Source: Epiperipatus broadwayi (lineage: Eukaryota; Onychophora; Udeonychophora; Euonychophora; Peripatidae). Taken from it: 64,000 nt of DNA. The translations under genes were made by a program, and so were the position numbers. The stretch is taken from contig JAQFVV010006701.1 of assembly GCA_028023455.1 (NCBI GenBank), positions 62,001 through 126,000 of the forward strand. Reading direction: 5' to 3'. The notes under the pieces are model-generated. The model made no database searches, had not been told where the DNA came from, and was given only the letters and a program-made list of their open reading frames with translations. This document shows, piece by piece, positions 46,440 through 59,819 of the stretch; position 1 is the stretch's first letter; each line of letters starts with the position of its first letter.

Positions 46440-47265
46440 TGTTATCAATAAAAATATGATACATCTTTTTCTTCTCCAAGTTGTTTGCACTGCCATCCTA
46501 AGTGTTACATAGTACATTCACCACAAAAAATTTAAAGTGATAGCATGTCCAAATGACAAATTATGATATATGGTGAGTATCTTCAATGCTCTCTTTGCAA
46601 CCCAAAAATTTTAAAACTATTTAAAAATCTTTTCATAACTCATGCCTTTGTAACTATATGCAATTTGAATTATTTAAAATATTTTCATAACAGTTTTGTC
46701 AATTTAGAACAAACGTCAATACTAGCATGTTGTTCCATTGTGAACAAGCTTACAAGCTTTTTCATAATTTCACATTTTGTACTGTAACTTATGATTCAGA
46801 TATTCCAACATTTTAAAATTTTAAATAGCTAAATTATATTTCTACATACCATATGCAATATTTTAACAAATTGTGCTGAAGGTATCTTGGAGGACACAAA
46901 AACAGTTTCCAATTCTATTATCACTGAAACACACAATATATGCATATATGTATGACAACAAAAATGACTTTATTTTCTGAATGCTGTCAATATGATAATG
47001 CCTTTTTTTATCTGTCAAAAGACCTGCAAGTTCAAAATTATTATTTATTTTTTACCCTGTACTACATTACTTCTCAGAAAGCCAGAATCTTAAAGTTCTG
47101 ACATTGCAAATATAAATGATTGCGTTGTTTTTCTCTTATTGTAAGAAAGAAAAGAGATTGTTACTGTGATATTGACAACTTAAGGGGGTGAAAATTTTCA
47201 CTGTCTTATATTTAATTTAAAAAAGTGTTGTTTATTGATAATTATATTTATACATACAATATATA
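46440..47265. other. No features recognised
   Basis: AT-rich sequence without features. Confidence 0.5.
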
Positions 47266-47278
47266 TATATATATGAAT

Positions 47279-48238
<960 letters not shown>

Positions 48239-48250
48239 GTTTTTTTTTAA

Positions 48251-48337
48251 TGTGTTAAAGCATCAGTTGAGAAGCAAACCCCAGAACAACTGCTTGTAAG
48301 GCAGCTGTGCTAACCACTCGGCCATCAAATGCTTGAC
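48251..48337 (-). repeat. tRNA-derived SINE, head-only type (SINE family I)
   Basis: On the minus strand GTCAAGCATTTGATGGCCGA, GTGGTTAGCACAGCTGCC and CTTACAAGCAGTTGTT precede a B-box-like GGGTTTGCTTCTC and an A-rich tail. No clear target duplication. Confidence 0.7.
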
Positions 48338-48619
48338 CAGTTTGTATTTTTGGTGGAAGTTCAGTGATAATTATTTTCTGGTGATAGATATATCTAGATA
48401 AAATTGTAGTGTTACAAAAATATGTATTATGGCCATTTTATGAATTTTATATAGAGTGATACAAATAAGTAAACTTTAAATATTTATCTACACGCATGAC
48501 AGCAATTGCTACAAGAACCTTAGACAGACCATTAAAATTACAAAAAGGTAAGAAGACAGCATTAATTACAAAGAAATCAAGTCATATGTCACATGACCTA
48601 TTTTAACAAGCTTGTATTA

Positions 48620-48830
48620 CAAATGTTTTATAAAGAGCTCGGAAATATGCTCTTAACAAGTTTTGCAAAATATCCCCAACCCCAGACCGGTTTCTGCTAC
48701 TGCCTTCCTCAGTGAGGTGCTAGGAAATAAGTTCTTAACAAGCTTTGCAGAATATCCCCAACCCCAGACCAGTTTCTGCTACTGACTTTCTCAGTTGTTA
48801 AGAGCTTATTTGGAGCTCTTTATATGACTG
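48620..48830. mobile_element. Fold-back element FB-5 with duplicated ribozyme segment
   Basis: Inverted ends TTTATAAAGAGCTCGGAAAT...GCTCTTAAC and GTTAAGAGCTTATTTGGAGC...TCTTTATATG. Between them a segment (CTTAACAAG.TTTGCA.AATA, TCCCCAACCCCAGACC) occurs twice in direct orientation. The first copy holds a hammerhead with all core bases (48680-48717, minus); the second is decayed. Confidence 0.65.
48680..48717 (-). ncRNA. Type I hammerhead ribozyme with weak stem II
   Basis: Minus strand: stem I CCTCA/TGGGG, core CTGAGGA, stem II only about two pairs (GC/GC around AGTA, with bulged bases), GAAA, stem III ACCGGT and C17 (complement of 48685). All invariant bases are present. The poor stem II probably reduces activity. 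Confidence 0.6.
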
Positions 48831-48834
48831 CATT

Positions 48835-49917
48835 AATAAACATGATAAAGAAAAAGTTTCTTCCATATGATGTTTTTATGATGCATTTTAAAAAAATAAC
48901 ATTATTAAATTAATGTTCATCATCTAATCCCACTTTATATCTAACATCTGGATATTTTTTTATTAGATAAAAATTATTGGTTAAATCACATGACAGTTTT
49001 TTTTATCTACAGTAATAAAAAAACACCCACATGAATAATCCTTGAATTTTTTTCTAAGTAAGTTTACACAATATATGTATTTTTAAATATTTGCTTATAT
49101 TAGCAGTTGGATTGCAAACTATTATATATATATATATAATTTTATTTTTTATTTAATATATTTTTTAAATTTTGTTAGAAAAATTGCAGGTATTAAAAAT
49201 GCCAAATTATGGAGATAATACATGCATAATTGAGTCTGACAATGTAGTAAATTTTACATAGATCAGTTTGTAAAAATGATAATATAAAAAGAAAAAAGAA
49301 ATGATAGAGCAATAAATAGAAAAAAATAAAATGTCAGAGCCATATTAACATTTCTTAGCATAGATCATACAATAAATTTCAAAAATAATATAAAGAAGAA
49401 AAGAAAGAGTTATAATACATTGGGTATTCCTAAAATATTGTTACAGGGAAAAGCAGTCCTTGCAAACTTATAGTTCCCATCCAGAGTGGAAAAAAGCAAT
49501 GGTGTAAGAATATCTCTATAACCATTTACAATGTGATGGCTACCTTTTTTCAGCCATGCATTCAATTGGGTGTAATATCCTATATACTAACATGGCACAA
49601 GGGAATGAAAATCTAATGCACCTCCTAAAGATTACCTTGACATAAAACACCCACCCACCAGCATCAATTTAACTATGAAACAATTAGCTCTAAATTAACC
49701 TTACTTAAACCAACATAATCTTAATAAGTATATGCAGTTATTTACACCTAACTTTAAATGTATTACTTTAAATTTAATGAGGATGGAAATGATAATGGGA
49801 TAAACATGTTTTACATAAAATATTTAACAAAAAAATTTAGAATTTAGTTTAATTGTCAGTTAAGAGATTTTCTTTAGGGCAGAAATAATGTTAATGTTTA
49901 ATTGTTATTAAAATGGA
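48835..49917. other. No features recognised
   Basis: AT-rich with (AT)n near 49122. No genes. Confidence 0.5.
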
Positions 49918-49930
49918 AAGTTAGTGTATT

Positions 49931-50043
49931 CTTTTTTTTTTTTATATGTCATAGCATCGGCCGGGACGCGAACCCACAACCATCTGCAACCAACTACTTG
50001 CTTGCATGGCAACTGCGATACCTCTCGGCTAACAATGCAAGAC
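49931..50043 (-). repeat. tRNA-derived SINE with 13-bp target duplication
   Basis: Flanked by AAGTTAGTGTATT at 49918-49930 and 50044-50056. The minus strand reads TTGCATTGTTAGCCGAGAGG, CAAGCAAGTAGTTGG, and a good B box GGGTTCGCGTCCCGG, with a short AT/A tail (poly-T on the + strand). SINE family I with a small internal insertion. Confidence 0.8.
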
Positions 50044-50456
50044 AAGTTAGTGTATTTTTAGATTAAATAGTTCAATAGTTTTACATTTCCAATTTCATTT
50101 AAAAGTTCATACTTCTATCTTATTTGGGGGAATATTTCAGACTGTGGTAGGTTTGTGGAATGTAATCTATATGGTCCTTTATGTGCTTCATATCCCAATT
50201 AATGACTTTGTCCATCTCTGATTGGATTTTCATTTTTATTGGAGGTGAATCCAATATTTGATGTTCTTCTGTAACTGTCACTCTGGAAGTTATCTCAGTC
50301 AGCACAGCTGAGGGGAAAGAAGTTTATTGCATGGCCCCTACATCATGGAGATTTACAATACAGGTACAAATTATTTTTAATTGAATACAACAGCAAAAAT
50401 AATTTAATTAACAGAAGTTTTTTTTCATATATTTTTCTCTCTCCTTTTTATATGAT

Positions 50457-50576
50457 ATATATATATTTCCATATGTTGAAACATCAGCCGGGAAGTGAAC
50501 CTGCAACAACTGTCTGCAAGCAAAAGCAACTGCTTGCAAGGGAGCTGCACTGACCTCTTGGCTACCAACACTTGAC
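50457..50576 (-). repeat. tRNA-derived SINE with 14-bp target duplication
   Basis: Flanked by CCTTTTTATATGAT at 50443-50456 and 50577-50590. The minus strand starts GTCAAGTGTTGGTAGCCAAG, contains GCAAGCAGTTGCTTTTGC and the B-box-like GGTTCACTTCCCGGC, and ends in ATATATAT. An internal GCAAGCAGTTG/TTGCAGACAGTTG duplication lengthens it. Confidence 0.8.
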
Positions 50577-50590
50577 CCTTTTTATATGAT

Positions 50591-51145
50591 CTTGAATTAC
50601 TTATCACTGAATTCCAGGATTGATCTCTCATGGTTTAGTGTATTTCATATTGGTGATGATGATTTTTCTTTCTGGACTGTGTGTTCATATGCATCTTTAT
50701 TGGTTAATTTTATTTAGAGCGGGATAGTTGGCAGCAAGTTCTTTCAGGTTTAGTTTAGGTTTATTTAATTTTCCCACGCATATTTTTTTATAATAATAAT
50801 TATGGGTCTAAAATTCTGATTGATTATTAGTTTTATGAACATATATATTTTTGACAAAATGAATGTTTAAAATTTTATACTATCATGCTATTTATTTGTA
50901 TTTATTTTTGTTTATTGTTAATCAATTAGTTATTAAATAATTATTTTAAAAATATTTCTTACTTCTAATTTCTTTATTCTTTCCAATCCCTGTTTCATAA
51001 ATTGCAATATGTGTGACTTTATTTCATGACAGCTTTATATTCTAGTATTTTTTTAAATGATCCCAAGAAAACTATGTACTTATAATAAGGTAAACCTAGA
51101 AATCATTTGATTCATAATAAGTTGCTTTATTTATTTATCTTTTGC
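50591..51145. other. No features recognised
   Basis: AT-rich sequence without features. Confidence 0.5.
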
Positions 51146-51149
51146 TCAC

Positions 51150-51563
51150 AGTAATAGTTTACTTATGGATCTGAGACTTAGATACTTAAAGAAGAGCAAT
51201 ACAGAGACCTCAGAACACTCAAAGAAGTATGGAGTGATGCATGTTGGGAGTAACAAGAAGAGATCGAAAACACAATATATGGGTAAGAGAACAAGCAGGT
51301 GTTAGTGACCTCATAGAAAAAATTAAAAAAAAGAAGTGAGTTGGGCTGAACATATTGTTAAAAGACATGCTAATAGATGGACAACTGAAATCTTAAATTG
51401 GATTCCAAGAGATTGTAAAAGACCCAGAAAGAGACCACATGTGAGATGGATGGATGAAATAAAAAAGGGTGCAGGGATGATGTGGAGAAGAGAAGCTAAA
51501 AATCAGAGAAGATGGATGGAACTTGGAGAGACCTCCATCCTGCAGTGGATTGATAATGGTTGA
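51150..51563 (+). pseudogene. LINE 3' end: RT C-terminal domain, frameshifted
   Basis: TYGSET (cf. 'LTYGSETW', W now a stop), then in a second frame MLGVTRRDRKHNIWVREQ, then in a third, open frame (51336-51563) WAEHIVKRHANRW, W.PRD..KRPRKRP, RWMDEI, W.R.A.N..RW and a C-terminal LQWIDNG with stop. This is the conserved C-terminal tail of animal 'endonuclease-reverse transcriptase' LINE proteins. The last 75 codons are intact. A (GATGAT)n-like tail follows. The relative at 15965-16485 is more decayed. Confidence 0.7.
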
Positions 51564-51564
51564 T

Positions 51565-52248
51565 GATGATGATGAATAGTTTATAGATTTTTTGCTTCTT
51601 AAGCTAGATTTCTGCATAACAATTTATATGGAGAAAGTGTTTATGTTTTGTGTTATAGACATCCAGATAATGATGATCCTGATTGGTGCAAAAGACATAT
51701 CCTTTAAATTCCATGCACTACATTTCATCTTATTTATTATTTCTTTAGAAATTGTAGTTGGTCGAAACATTAATGGTACTATGTTTCCAGACCATTGAAT
51801 ATGGACAAGATGTTTTTAGTATCTCAACATTATTTGACTTATTGTTGTAGTTTAATGGAGTAGCACAAAAATATGTGCATTCAGATAATTATTGTTTGTA
51901 TTTCTGTCCTAAGTTTGGCAGTACCTAAATCATTATCCTGTTTCATAAAGAATCACTTTCGAATGCAGCCACAAGATTGGCTATTGATTTATTTTTATTG
52001 TTGATCATTAATGATGATGAATGATTATTACTTGTGTGTAATGCTAGTGAATTTATAGTTAGTTCTGTGTGAATCTCTCATGCTCATTCCTTTTATTTAA
52101 TTTTATATTTTGTTTATTTGGGGATGATGATGGTCTCCCATCTCCTCATTATTCGACCTAATATGATGTATTGTTACAAATGGATACCCAATTTCAGGAC
52201 ATTGTATCCTCAGATTTTCTCTTATTGACCCCTCTTTTTCAGACTGTT

Positions 52249-52250
<2 letters not shown>
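51565..52250. other. No features recognised
   Basis: AT-rich sequence. The 68-codon frame at 51592-51798 has no domain. Confidence 0.5.

Positions 52251-52251
<1 letters not shown>

Positions 52252-52318
<67 letters not shown>
52252..52318. repeat. (AT)n microsatellite
   Basis: 67 bp of perfect alternating AT, able to form a cruciform. Confidence 0.95.
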
Positions 52319-52321
<3 letters not shown>

Positions 52322-52689
52322 TGCAAATACAAGGTTATTAAATCACATGATATTTGAATTGGTTAATTTACTAATATATATATATATGTATGACTTTGTA
52401 GACTGCTAATTAAAACAATGCATTAGAAGTGGTAGGATTTTTATTTTAAAATTAAAAAAATAAAAACATATTTCAGTAAATACCTCCCCCCACACACATT
52501 TCCCCCCAAAAAATAAAACAAGGTTATAATACAATATTATTTTAAGTCTTATTTAATGTAATGAATGTCTGCTAAAATTGTCAGTTTTTTTATTATAGGT
52601 TTGATCTCAGAAAAAAGATTACTTCATAAAATAAATTTAATGAAAATGTTTGATTCCAATTTTTTGTTGATAAGTTATTCATTAATGAT

Positions 52690-54185
52690 ATATATTAACA
52701 AAAAGAGTGTTGCTGCAGATGATATGGACATACTGAGAATTCTTCTGATGTGATTGCTAAGCAATACTGTATTATGTTACTACACTCATTATTCCTGTTA
52801 TAGGGAAGAACATTAAATGGAATACAACATATTGCTTTAATTTTGTTCTTATATTGAGTGTCATTGGGATGTTGAGCATCACTACGATACTATTACTAGA
52901 CAATGCATTACTGTGATGGCGTTGTCACAATGAACATTATTGTATTGGTGGCATCATTGTGAGTATGGTCTTGCTGTATTGATTGAAATTATGATATCAC
53001 CATACATTCGTGATATCATGACATCTTTATAAATGGGTTTCCATATAGAACATCTGTGTGATAATGGTGTTATACTAAGCACCACTGTTCTCTGTTGTTG
53101 TATTTGAAATCATTGTGATGGTGTTCCCATACTGAAAATCAATATGATAGTGTTTCCATATTGAGAATCCCTGATGTGATAATTTATTCACAATGAGACA
53201 TGACTATAAGAATGTTATACTGAGCATTATTCTAATGAGTTCCCATACTAAACACTACTGTAATGACATTGTTGTATTTTTTTGTGATAGTGCCACTATT
53301 ACAATGATATTGACATACAAAGCATAACTGTGATGCTGTTGTATTGAAAATCATAGTGATGAAGCTGACATGATATACTCATAGTATTATTGCATTATTC
53401 ATTTGTGTAATAGTGTCATCAAGTGATAATCACTGTAGTTCTGTATCCTTACTGAATATTCATGCGATGTTATTTTATTAATCACCAATGTGGTTGTACA
53501 GCTATACTTAGCACTACTATGAAAGGGTTGTTGTATTTAATATCACTGTGGTGGCATTTCTATGTTAAAAATCATTACAGTAATTATTTTATACTGAGAA
53601 TAATAGTGCTGTTCTATTGAACACAATGTTGGTATAATTCTGACAATCATTCTTATGATATTATTCTGTTTATCATTGTAATAGTACTGTTGCATACTGT
53701 ACTGGTGTTATCACATGGAAAATAGCTGTATTAGTAATGTTATACACAACAATATTGTGCTATGTTGCTGTACTGACAATCACTGTAATTGTGTTTCTAC
53801 AGTCTGCATTACTTTGCTAAAGTATCTATATTAAGAATCAATGTGTAGTGTTACTATCTAGTAACAATGTGATGACTCTAACAGCAGATATGGCAGTAAA
53901 GATGTTATACTGAATATCACTGTGATGAGTTGGCATATAAATCACTATATTGCCATATACACAATAACTATAATGGTATTGCTATACTGATAATATGTAT
54001 GATGATACTAAGCCCAACTGTGGTATTGTTGTTGTATTCAGAACTGATGTGATGTTGTTAATATACTAAATACCATGGTGTTATTGTACTGATGACACGT
54101 GTATTGGTTATAGCATAATGAGAATTATTGAAGTTGCATTGCCATATTAAGTAACATCCAGTTACTGCCACAATTTTATGTTATT
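52690..54185. repeat. Highly diverged minisatellite array, ~1.5 kb
   Basis: Recurring words TACTGAGNATCACTGTGATG, GTGTT.CCATACTGA and similar appear dozens of times with variable spacing of roughly 28-45 bp. No two units are identical, so the array is old. Base composition is less AT-rich and T/G-skewed compared with its flanks. No open frame crosses it. Confidence 0.7.
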
Positions 54186-55250
54186 ATTAAAAATCCAACA
54201 AGCATTGAATTTCTATAAGATTAGGATTTTAAATTAGTTAGTCATATAACTACATCTAACCATAAATATATGCCTGAATAAAAAGGTGAATCAAAGATAT
54301 TAGATATACTCTATCTTATATTTCTATGTATTAAAATTTAAAACTTAGGACAAATGAACGAGTAATGAGGTATTAAAAATATTAAAATTGAATAAATATA
54401 GTTTTTATTTTCATATGTTCAACCTCTTTAGAAGCACTTTATTATTGTTAAATAATAAATTGTTAAGCAAAAAAACGTCTTTAAAAATAAAATCATATTA
54501 AAAATGAAACTTAGATTATGGCAAGTAAATCATTGATGAGATAAAATAGTCTCTTTTTTCTTTAAAAAATGATGAATCAAATTCAGGATCAAAAGCAAAA
54601 AAAAAACTGAATAATTTATACTGTAATACACTTAATGGTATTTTTTATTATAAATGATAATTTCATAAAATATTCCATCTATATATCATTGGTAAAGTAA
54701 TAATCTTTATATGTATATATTATAAGAATACTTTGTGAGTTAGACATTTTAGAGACATTTTTAAAAACTTGCAAATAATTCACTCTCATAATATTCTTTT
54801 AACCAGACAAAACAATGAATCCAAAAATGAATCAATTTCTTATCCCGTCGTCATTAATTTACACGAGTAGCAGACTGATTCTTATTATCTTGTAGGAAAC
54901 GAATGTTATATTAACAGCAATCTTATGTAAAACGTTATTTAATTGGTTCAGATTTTTTTATTTATAATAAAGATATACATTTTATTAATTTTAATAACAC
55001 TGTAAACAAGCAATGACGATTAAATGATTGCAAATTTATTAACCTTAGAGAGATCACAGTCAAACAACTATGTAGTAGTAGAAGTTGTATAAATTCCAAA
55101 GATATATTCATAACTAATCTACTGAAATGCAAAACAAAAACCCCTTTTTACTTAATTTGTTGGACTATTTCCATAAACTATCAATAAATATTGAATGTAT
55201 AGAAATTTTTAAGCTGTATTTAAACTTCCAAATACAAAATAACACACATA
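54186..55250. other. No features recognised
   Basis: AT-rich sequence without features. Confidence 0.5.
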
Positions 55251-55254
55251 TAGA

Positions 55255-55585
55255 CAACACAAGTTAGTAATGACATAATGTTTTGAGTATTATTATTCTC
55301 CAGCTTCAGGTGTTGCTGGCCTGACTCGTGCCTGTATTAGCATGATTCTTGAATATTAAAAGCAAACACTCTAACCAATGAGCTATTTATCAAAGGTATT
55401 AGACAGAATAGCTCAGTGGCTTACATCATTTGCCTTAGATCCAATATTTGAGTGTCTAACATTGCGAGATCAACTCCTATGCTAATACTGCTACTTGTCA
55501 GACTAGAAACACTTGAAGAATATTGAAGAATAATACTACTCAAAATGCTGTGTCATTGCTATTTGTATGTTATTACTAACAAGTT
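55255..55585. mobile_element. Inverted pair of tRNA-derived SINEs (SINE family II)
   Basis: The right half (+) has a fine A box (AATAGCTCAGTGGCTTACAT) and a degraded B box (GCGAGATCAACTCC). The left half (-) has ATAGCTCATTGGTTAGAGTG. The tails (AATAATACTACTCAAAATGC and its partner) are complementary, so the unit folds back on itself with the two promoters facing outward from the centre. The single copy at 321-445 belongs to the same family. Confidence 0.65.
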
Positions 55586-55589
55586 GTTT

Positions 55590-56665
55590 GTATTTGAAAA
55601 AGTTTAAATAGAGTTTAAAACCATTTCCTAGTCTTTATTATATTTATATAATAAAACAGTATTTTTATTAATTTTTAGTTATAATATAGAAATTATTAAC
55701 CCAAGAAATTAGATATAAACACTTGGAGATGAGTGCTAAGAAAAGTTTAAAAATTCTTTACTGGGAAGCAAATATATGAATTTCCTCAGTGTGGGATATT
55801 TTTACTACACTTAATGTAATCAATCAGCTGAACATGCTTTCAATATCTTGTAAGCAATATCATAATTATGGCAATGCTTCTCCAAAGTCTGAAGAAGGAG
55901 TGTGACATAAATGCTATGTAAATTGTATGCAAATTATATGCAAATGTATAAAAAAAATTTCAATTAATAGAAACACAGTTATTGTTAAAAAAAATACAAC
56001 CAGAAAAATATCATTAACATTAATTAGTCAAAATTTTTAATAGTTGGTTTTGCAAAAGGTTTTAACATGTTATTGCCATTCTCAAGGCATAGATGTTTCT
56101 TACAACGGCACCAAGAGTAACTTTAGAGTTTGCAATTTTCTATTAAATATCAATCAGTATCACGAAATGTGTTAAAACCAAATGGGTGACTTGAACTTTA
56201 GAGCTTAACATTAGTCATATGTAGACAAATCACTCATCTAAACAACCTCACTCCCATGCTGTCAAATGTATACATAATTAGCCTTGATGGTAAATAGTAT
56301 AATTTTCTTGACATTGTAGGCACTGATTGGGTGAATGATTTGTCATATAACTATCATATAAATTAATTCATACAACAGGAAGTCATATCAGTAGCATTCA
56401 CCAATACAGTACTTCTTGACGTTTAAAATAGTCGAGATAATGATGCATTTTGGTATCAAAATTTTTTGGAACACTTCTGATCTAATAAGACAAGTAGTTT
56501 TGCTAAATGAATAGAACTGTTGTATTCACTCTGTCAATTTGGTGTTTAATTGCTACTTGATAAATGCCAAATGACTACCACATGTTTATTATTAATGCCA
56601 TGTTTGAACACAGTTTCTATTTTGAAACCATTGCTATGTTAATCTCATAATTTTATTAAACTTAA
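55590..56665. other. No features recognised
   Basis: AT-rich sequence without features. Confidence 0.5.
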
Positions 56666-56670
56666 ACCAT

Positions 56671-56962
56671 CACATGATCACTAGCTTCCATGCTTGCTCA
56701 TAACTGTTGTTAAAATAGGTAAAATGCTCTCCATACAGTAGTGCCACTCTAAGCAAGATAGAGTAATCAATGAATGCCAGAAGGTTTGTACATAAAATCC
56801 CTATCTAGTGCCTACTCATACAATATCCCAAAACTAGTTTCTGGCTTATGGCCTTCATCAGTGTGGAGCCTTGGATCTAAGAGCACTGCACCTAGCCTTC
56901 TGGCACCCATTGAGTACTCTGTCTTGCTTAGAGTGGCCCTACTGTATGGAGAGAGTTTTGCC
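56671..56962. mobile_element. Fold-back family FB-1, shortened copy
   Basis: Begins CACATGATCAC, with left arm AAATGCTCTCCATACAGTAG and right arm GGCCCTACTGTATGGAGAG. The left arm keeps a hammerhead sequence on the minus strand; the right arm's ribozyme segment is deleted. Confidence 0.7.
56828..56866 (-). ncRNA. Hammerhead relic, FB-1 type, stem I lost
   Basis: Minus strand: CCACA, core CTGATGA, stem II GGC/GCC around CATAA, GAAA, stem III ACTAGT and T at the cleavage position. The core is canonical but the stem I strands (CCACA and TTGGG) no longer pair well. Confidence 0.55.
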
Positions 56963-56969
56963 TATTTCA

Positions 56970-57300
56970 TAATTTTATATAGTATGGTGACATAAAAAGT
57001 TATAATTTTTTTTTGATAATACTACCACAAACAAAAAGCTAAAGTGAACTTGAATCAAGTATTCCATGTGAGTGTCTTTTACAGTAATATATATCTTGAT
57101 CTTTAGTTAATACTCAAAATATATATCTGAAATAAAAATGATATGATAAATTGCAGCTTAATAAATAATGAGTAATAATTGTTACGGTATTTATGAGAGT
57201 TGGTAGGAAACAAAGTTGTAAATGCATTAAATTTGTCACCTTCACAGTAAATTATAATAATTTAATAATGATAAATGCTAAGTAAAGATAAAGGCTAAGA
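56970..57300. other. No features recognised
   Basis: AT-rich sequence between FB-1 and an FB-2b ribozyme relic. Confidence 0.45.
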
Positions 57301-57311
57301 GTGCAATCAGG

Positions 57312-57351
57312 CCAACTGATGAGCACTGATTCAGCATGAAATGCATCACAA
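57312..57351 (+). ncRNA. Hammerhead relic, FB-2b type, stem I lost
   Basis: CCAA, canonical core CTGATGA (57316-57322), stem II GCACTG/CAGCAT with one mismatch, GAAA (57338-57341), stem III ATGCAT and C17. The downstream stem I strand is ACAAAG instead of a TTGG-type partner. Confidence 0.55.
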
Positions 57352-57399
57352 AGATCATTTGCCTTTTCCAGATATCTCTTTCATATGATTAGAATATCA

Positions 57400-59815
57400 T
57401 GTGGTAAAATTAAAGCTTTAAGTATATTTACTAAACATGGAATAAATTTGAAATGGAATTAAATTACTTAGTCTATGTGACTGTATATCTGGCTAAGAGA
57501 GGCAGCATAGTTATGACTATGGAAAGTAGTATTGATTTTAGATTAAATTGTAATTTAATATAAATATTTGGTACTTATGTATGAGTCTGATGTTGATAAA
57601 AGTAATAGGTACAAAGAATGTATATGTAAAGATTGAATTAAACACATTCACAATCTTTTAAAACACATCCACACACTTCTAAATTGGAAATAATTAATTT
57701 TGGGAAGATTAGATAATATTCTGATGGGTAAAACCATGTTTTATTGCTACTTTACAGCTTCAACTAAGCTGTGACGAATGCTAGCATGAGTAATCAATGA
57801 TCTGGTGATAGGAATATGTACACATGATTTAATGTCCATCTTTGATTTTTGCCAATGTGAATGTGTGTAATACCCCCCCCCAATTAAATATTAAAATTTG
57901 GGAACTGTTCCCTATCAAGGACAATGCAGTTTACTATTTTCAAAACTATGGCACCCTGCTCTTTCCAAAAAGTAGGGGCAAATGGCTGTGATATCACAAT
58001 TTATGTCCACAGTTTAAACAATGACCCGCTGCTTTGTTCAGGATTGTCAAAAAAGACCATTTACAATGGCATATGGTTCAATGTAAGAAAATTCACTCTA
58101 CCACAGTGATGTTAAGATACAACATTTTGGAAATGGACAAAATTCTATGGGTATATTATTATTATGTATATATTATTTTGGTTTGGTTACCACTTGTAAT
58201 AAAAGTAGATTGATAAAAAAAATTATTTGTTGGAAGATTATTTTTTTCATTAAAAAAATATAAATGAGTGTTTGTTTTCATTTCTCCTAAATAAAGTTAT
58301 AGATATTTTTCAAAATAAAAAAATCGTTATAAGTTTAGAGTGTGGACATAATTTTTCACAAAAAGTGTAAATATATATTTGTAGATATTTGTATTATTTC
58401 CAGTAAATAAAGTTTTAGGTCATAATTTTTTCAAATAAATCTTTTATTGATTGATTAAATTTGTCAGAAACTCCTGTGTAGATGATATTTTCTGAGATTG
58501 CAAGATTAGGAAATTATTGTTGAACTAATATGAATGTAAAATTTCATCATTGGTCTAACATGTAAGTACCAAATATTTAAATCAAATACATATATTTAAT
58601 TCCAAATACAAAAAGAAAAGTAACCAAAAGTTATTCAAAATTTAAACAGGTATATAAATACTTACAAATTCATAAATAAAAATTTCAATTAAGTTATAAT
58701 TATGGAAATAAAAAAAATTATGAGTAGTATTTATATATAAATAGATGTAACATTTGCATATATTTATAAATTAGCAAATTAATGTTTACCAAATCTTACT
58801 TCTGAAGAAGGATGGCAAGTTTAATTGAAACTGAATATATATATATAGATGCTTAAAAATATTTTTATTTTTACTAATATGTTAAAAAGGTGAAACAAAA
58901 AGTTTTTTTTTCAGCTTTCATAGTATTATTAATATTATTCAACCAAAAATAAAAACGTAGAGATTTAAGTCACAATATTCTTGATATTATTGATGTTCAG
59001 AAATATACTTTGCTTCTAAACATGATGTCTTCATGTTTTGAGCTTTAATTGCATTATATAAAGAATATGATGAAAGCTGTTGACATTTATTTTTTACTTT
59101 TTAAAGCATTTATATGAAGAAAAAAACATTTGTTTAATTTTTTTAATATTTTTTTATCTTCTATTTTTTATATATGTTCATTATTGTAATTCTAGTTTGA
59201 AGAGTTTGAAGATTTTGTTTTTTTTCTTTTTCTTTCTCAAAAGTATAACAACAACAAATAGTCTACATTTTAATAATATTATTATTTACCCAGTGTAAAA
59301 TTGTCTGTTTAATTTAATTTATATTTTGACAATGTCGAATAAAATTACGAACGTTTTTATTGAATTATTTGGTTTTAAATTACAACGAAGAGCTGCCAAA
59401 TATCACAAGCATCAATGTTTTAAATAAAATTAAACATTTTAATTTTTTGCTATTTATTTACAAACTTCAAAAAACTCTATTGGCATTGTGAATACACATG
59501 GATGCAATGTTTCATCTACATTAAATTTGGGAAATAGTTGAAAATTGAGTTGTAAGATCTTTATTTCTACTGAAAAACTAAAAAATCAGAAGTTAAATAT
59601 ATATATAAAATTTAAAGTGAAAAAAACTAACTGATTTTTTAATCATAATTTAAGAGTAATACTAATGATTAAAATAGTCAAAATAATACAAATAGCAATC
59701 TTGTATCGAGTCCACATGTAGATTTTCAAAACAAAAGTTCTTATTTGGAGCGTATATTCTGACTTGATAAATATAGAAAATAATTCAAAATAATTAAATG
59801 ATTAACAAAGAACTT
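57400..59815. other. No features recognised
   Basis: AT-rich sequence. C8 run at 57874-57881. Frames of 61-72 codons have no domain. Confidence 0.5.
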
Positions 59816-59819
59816 TGCT

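Noticed and set aside
58799-58845. CTGAAGA...GAAACTGAAT considered as a hammerhead
   Set aside because: No pairing for stem II or stem I.
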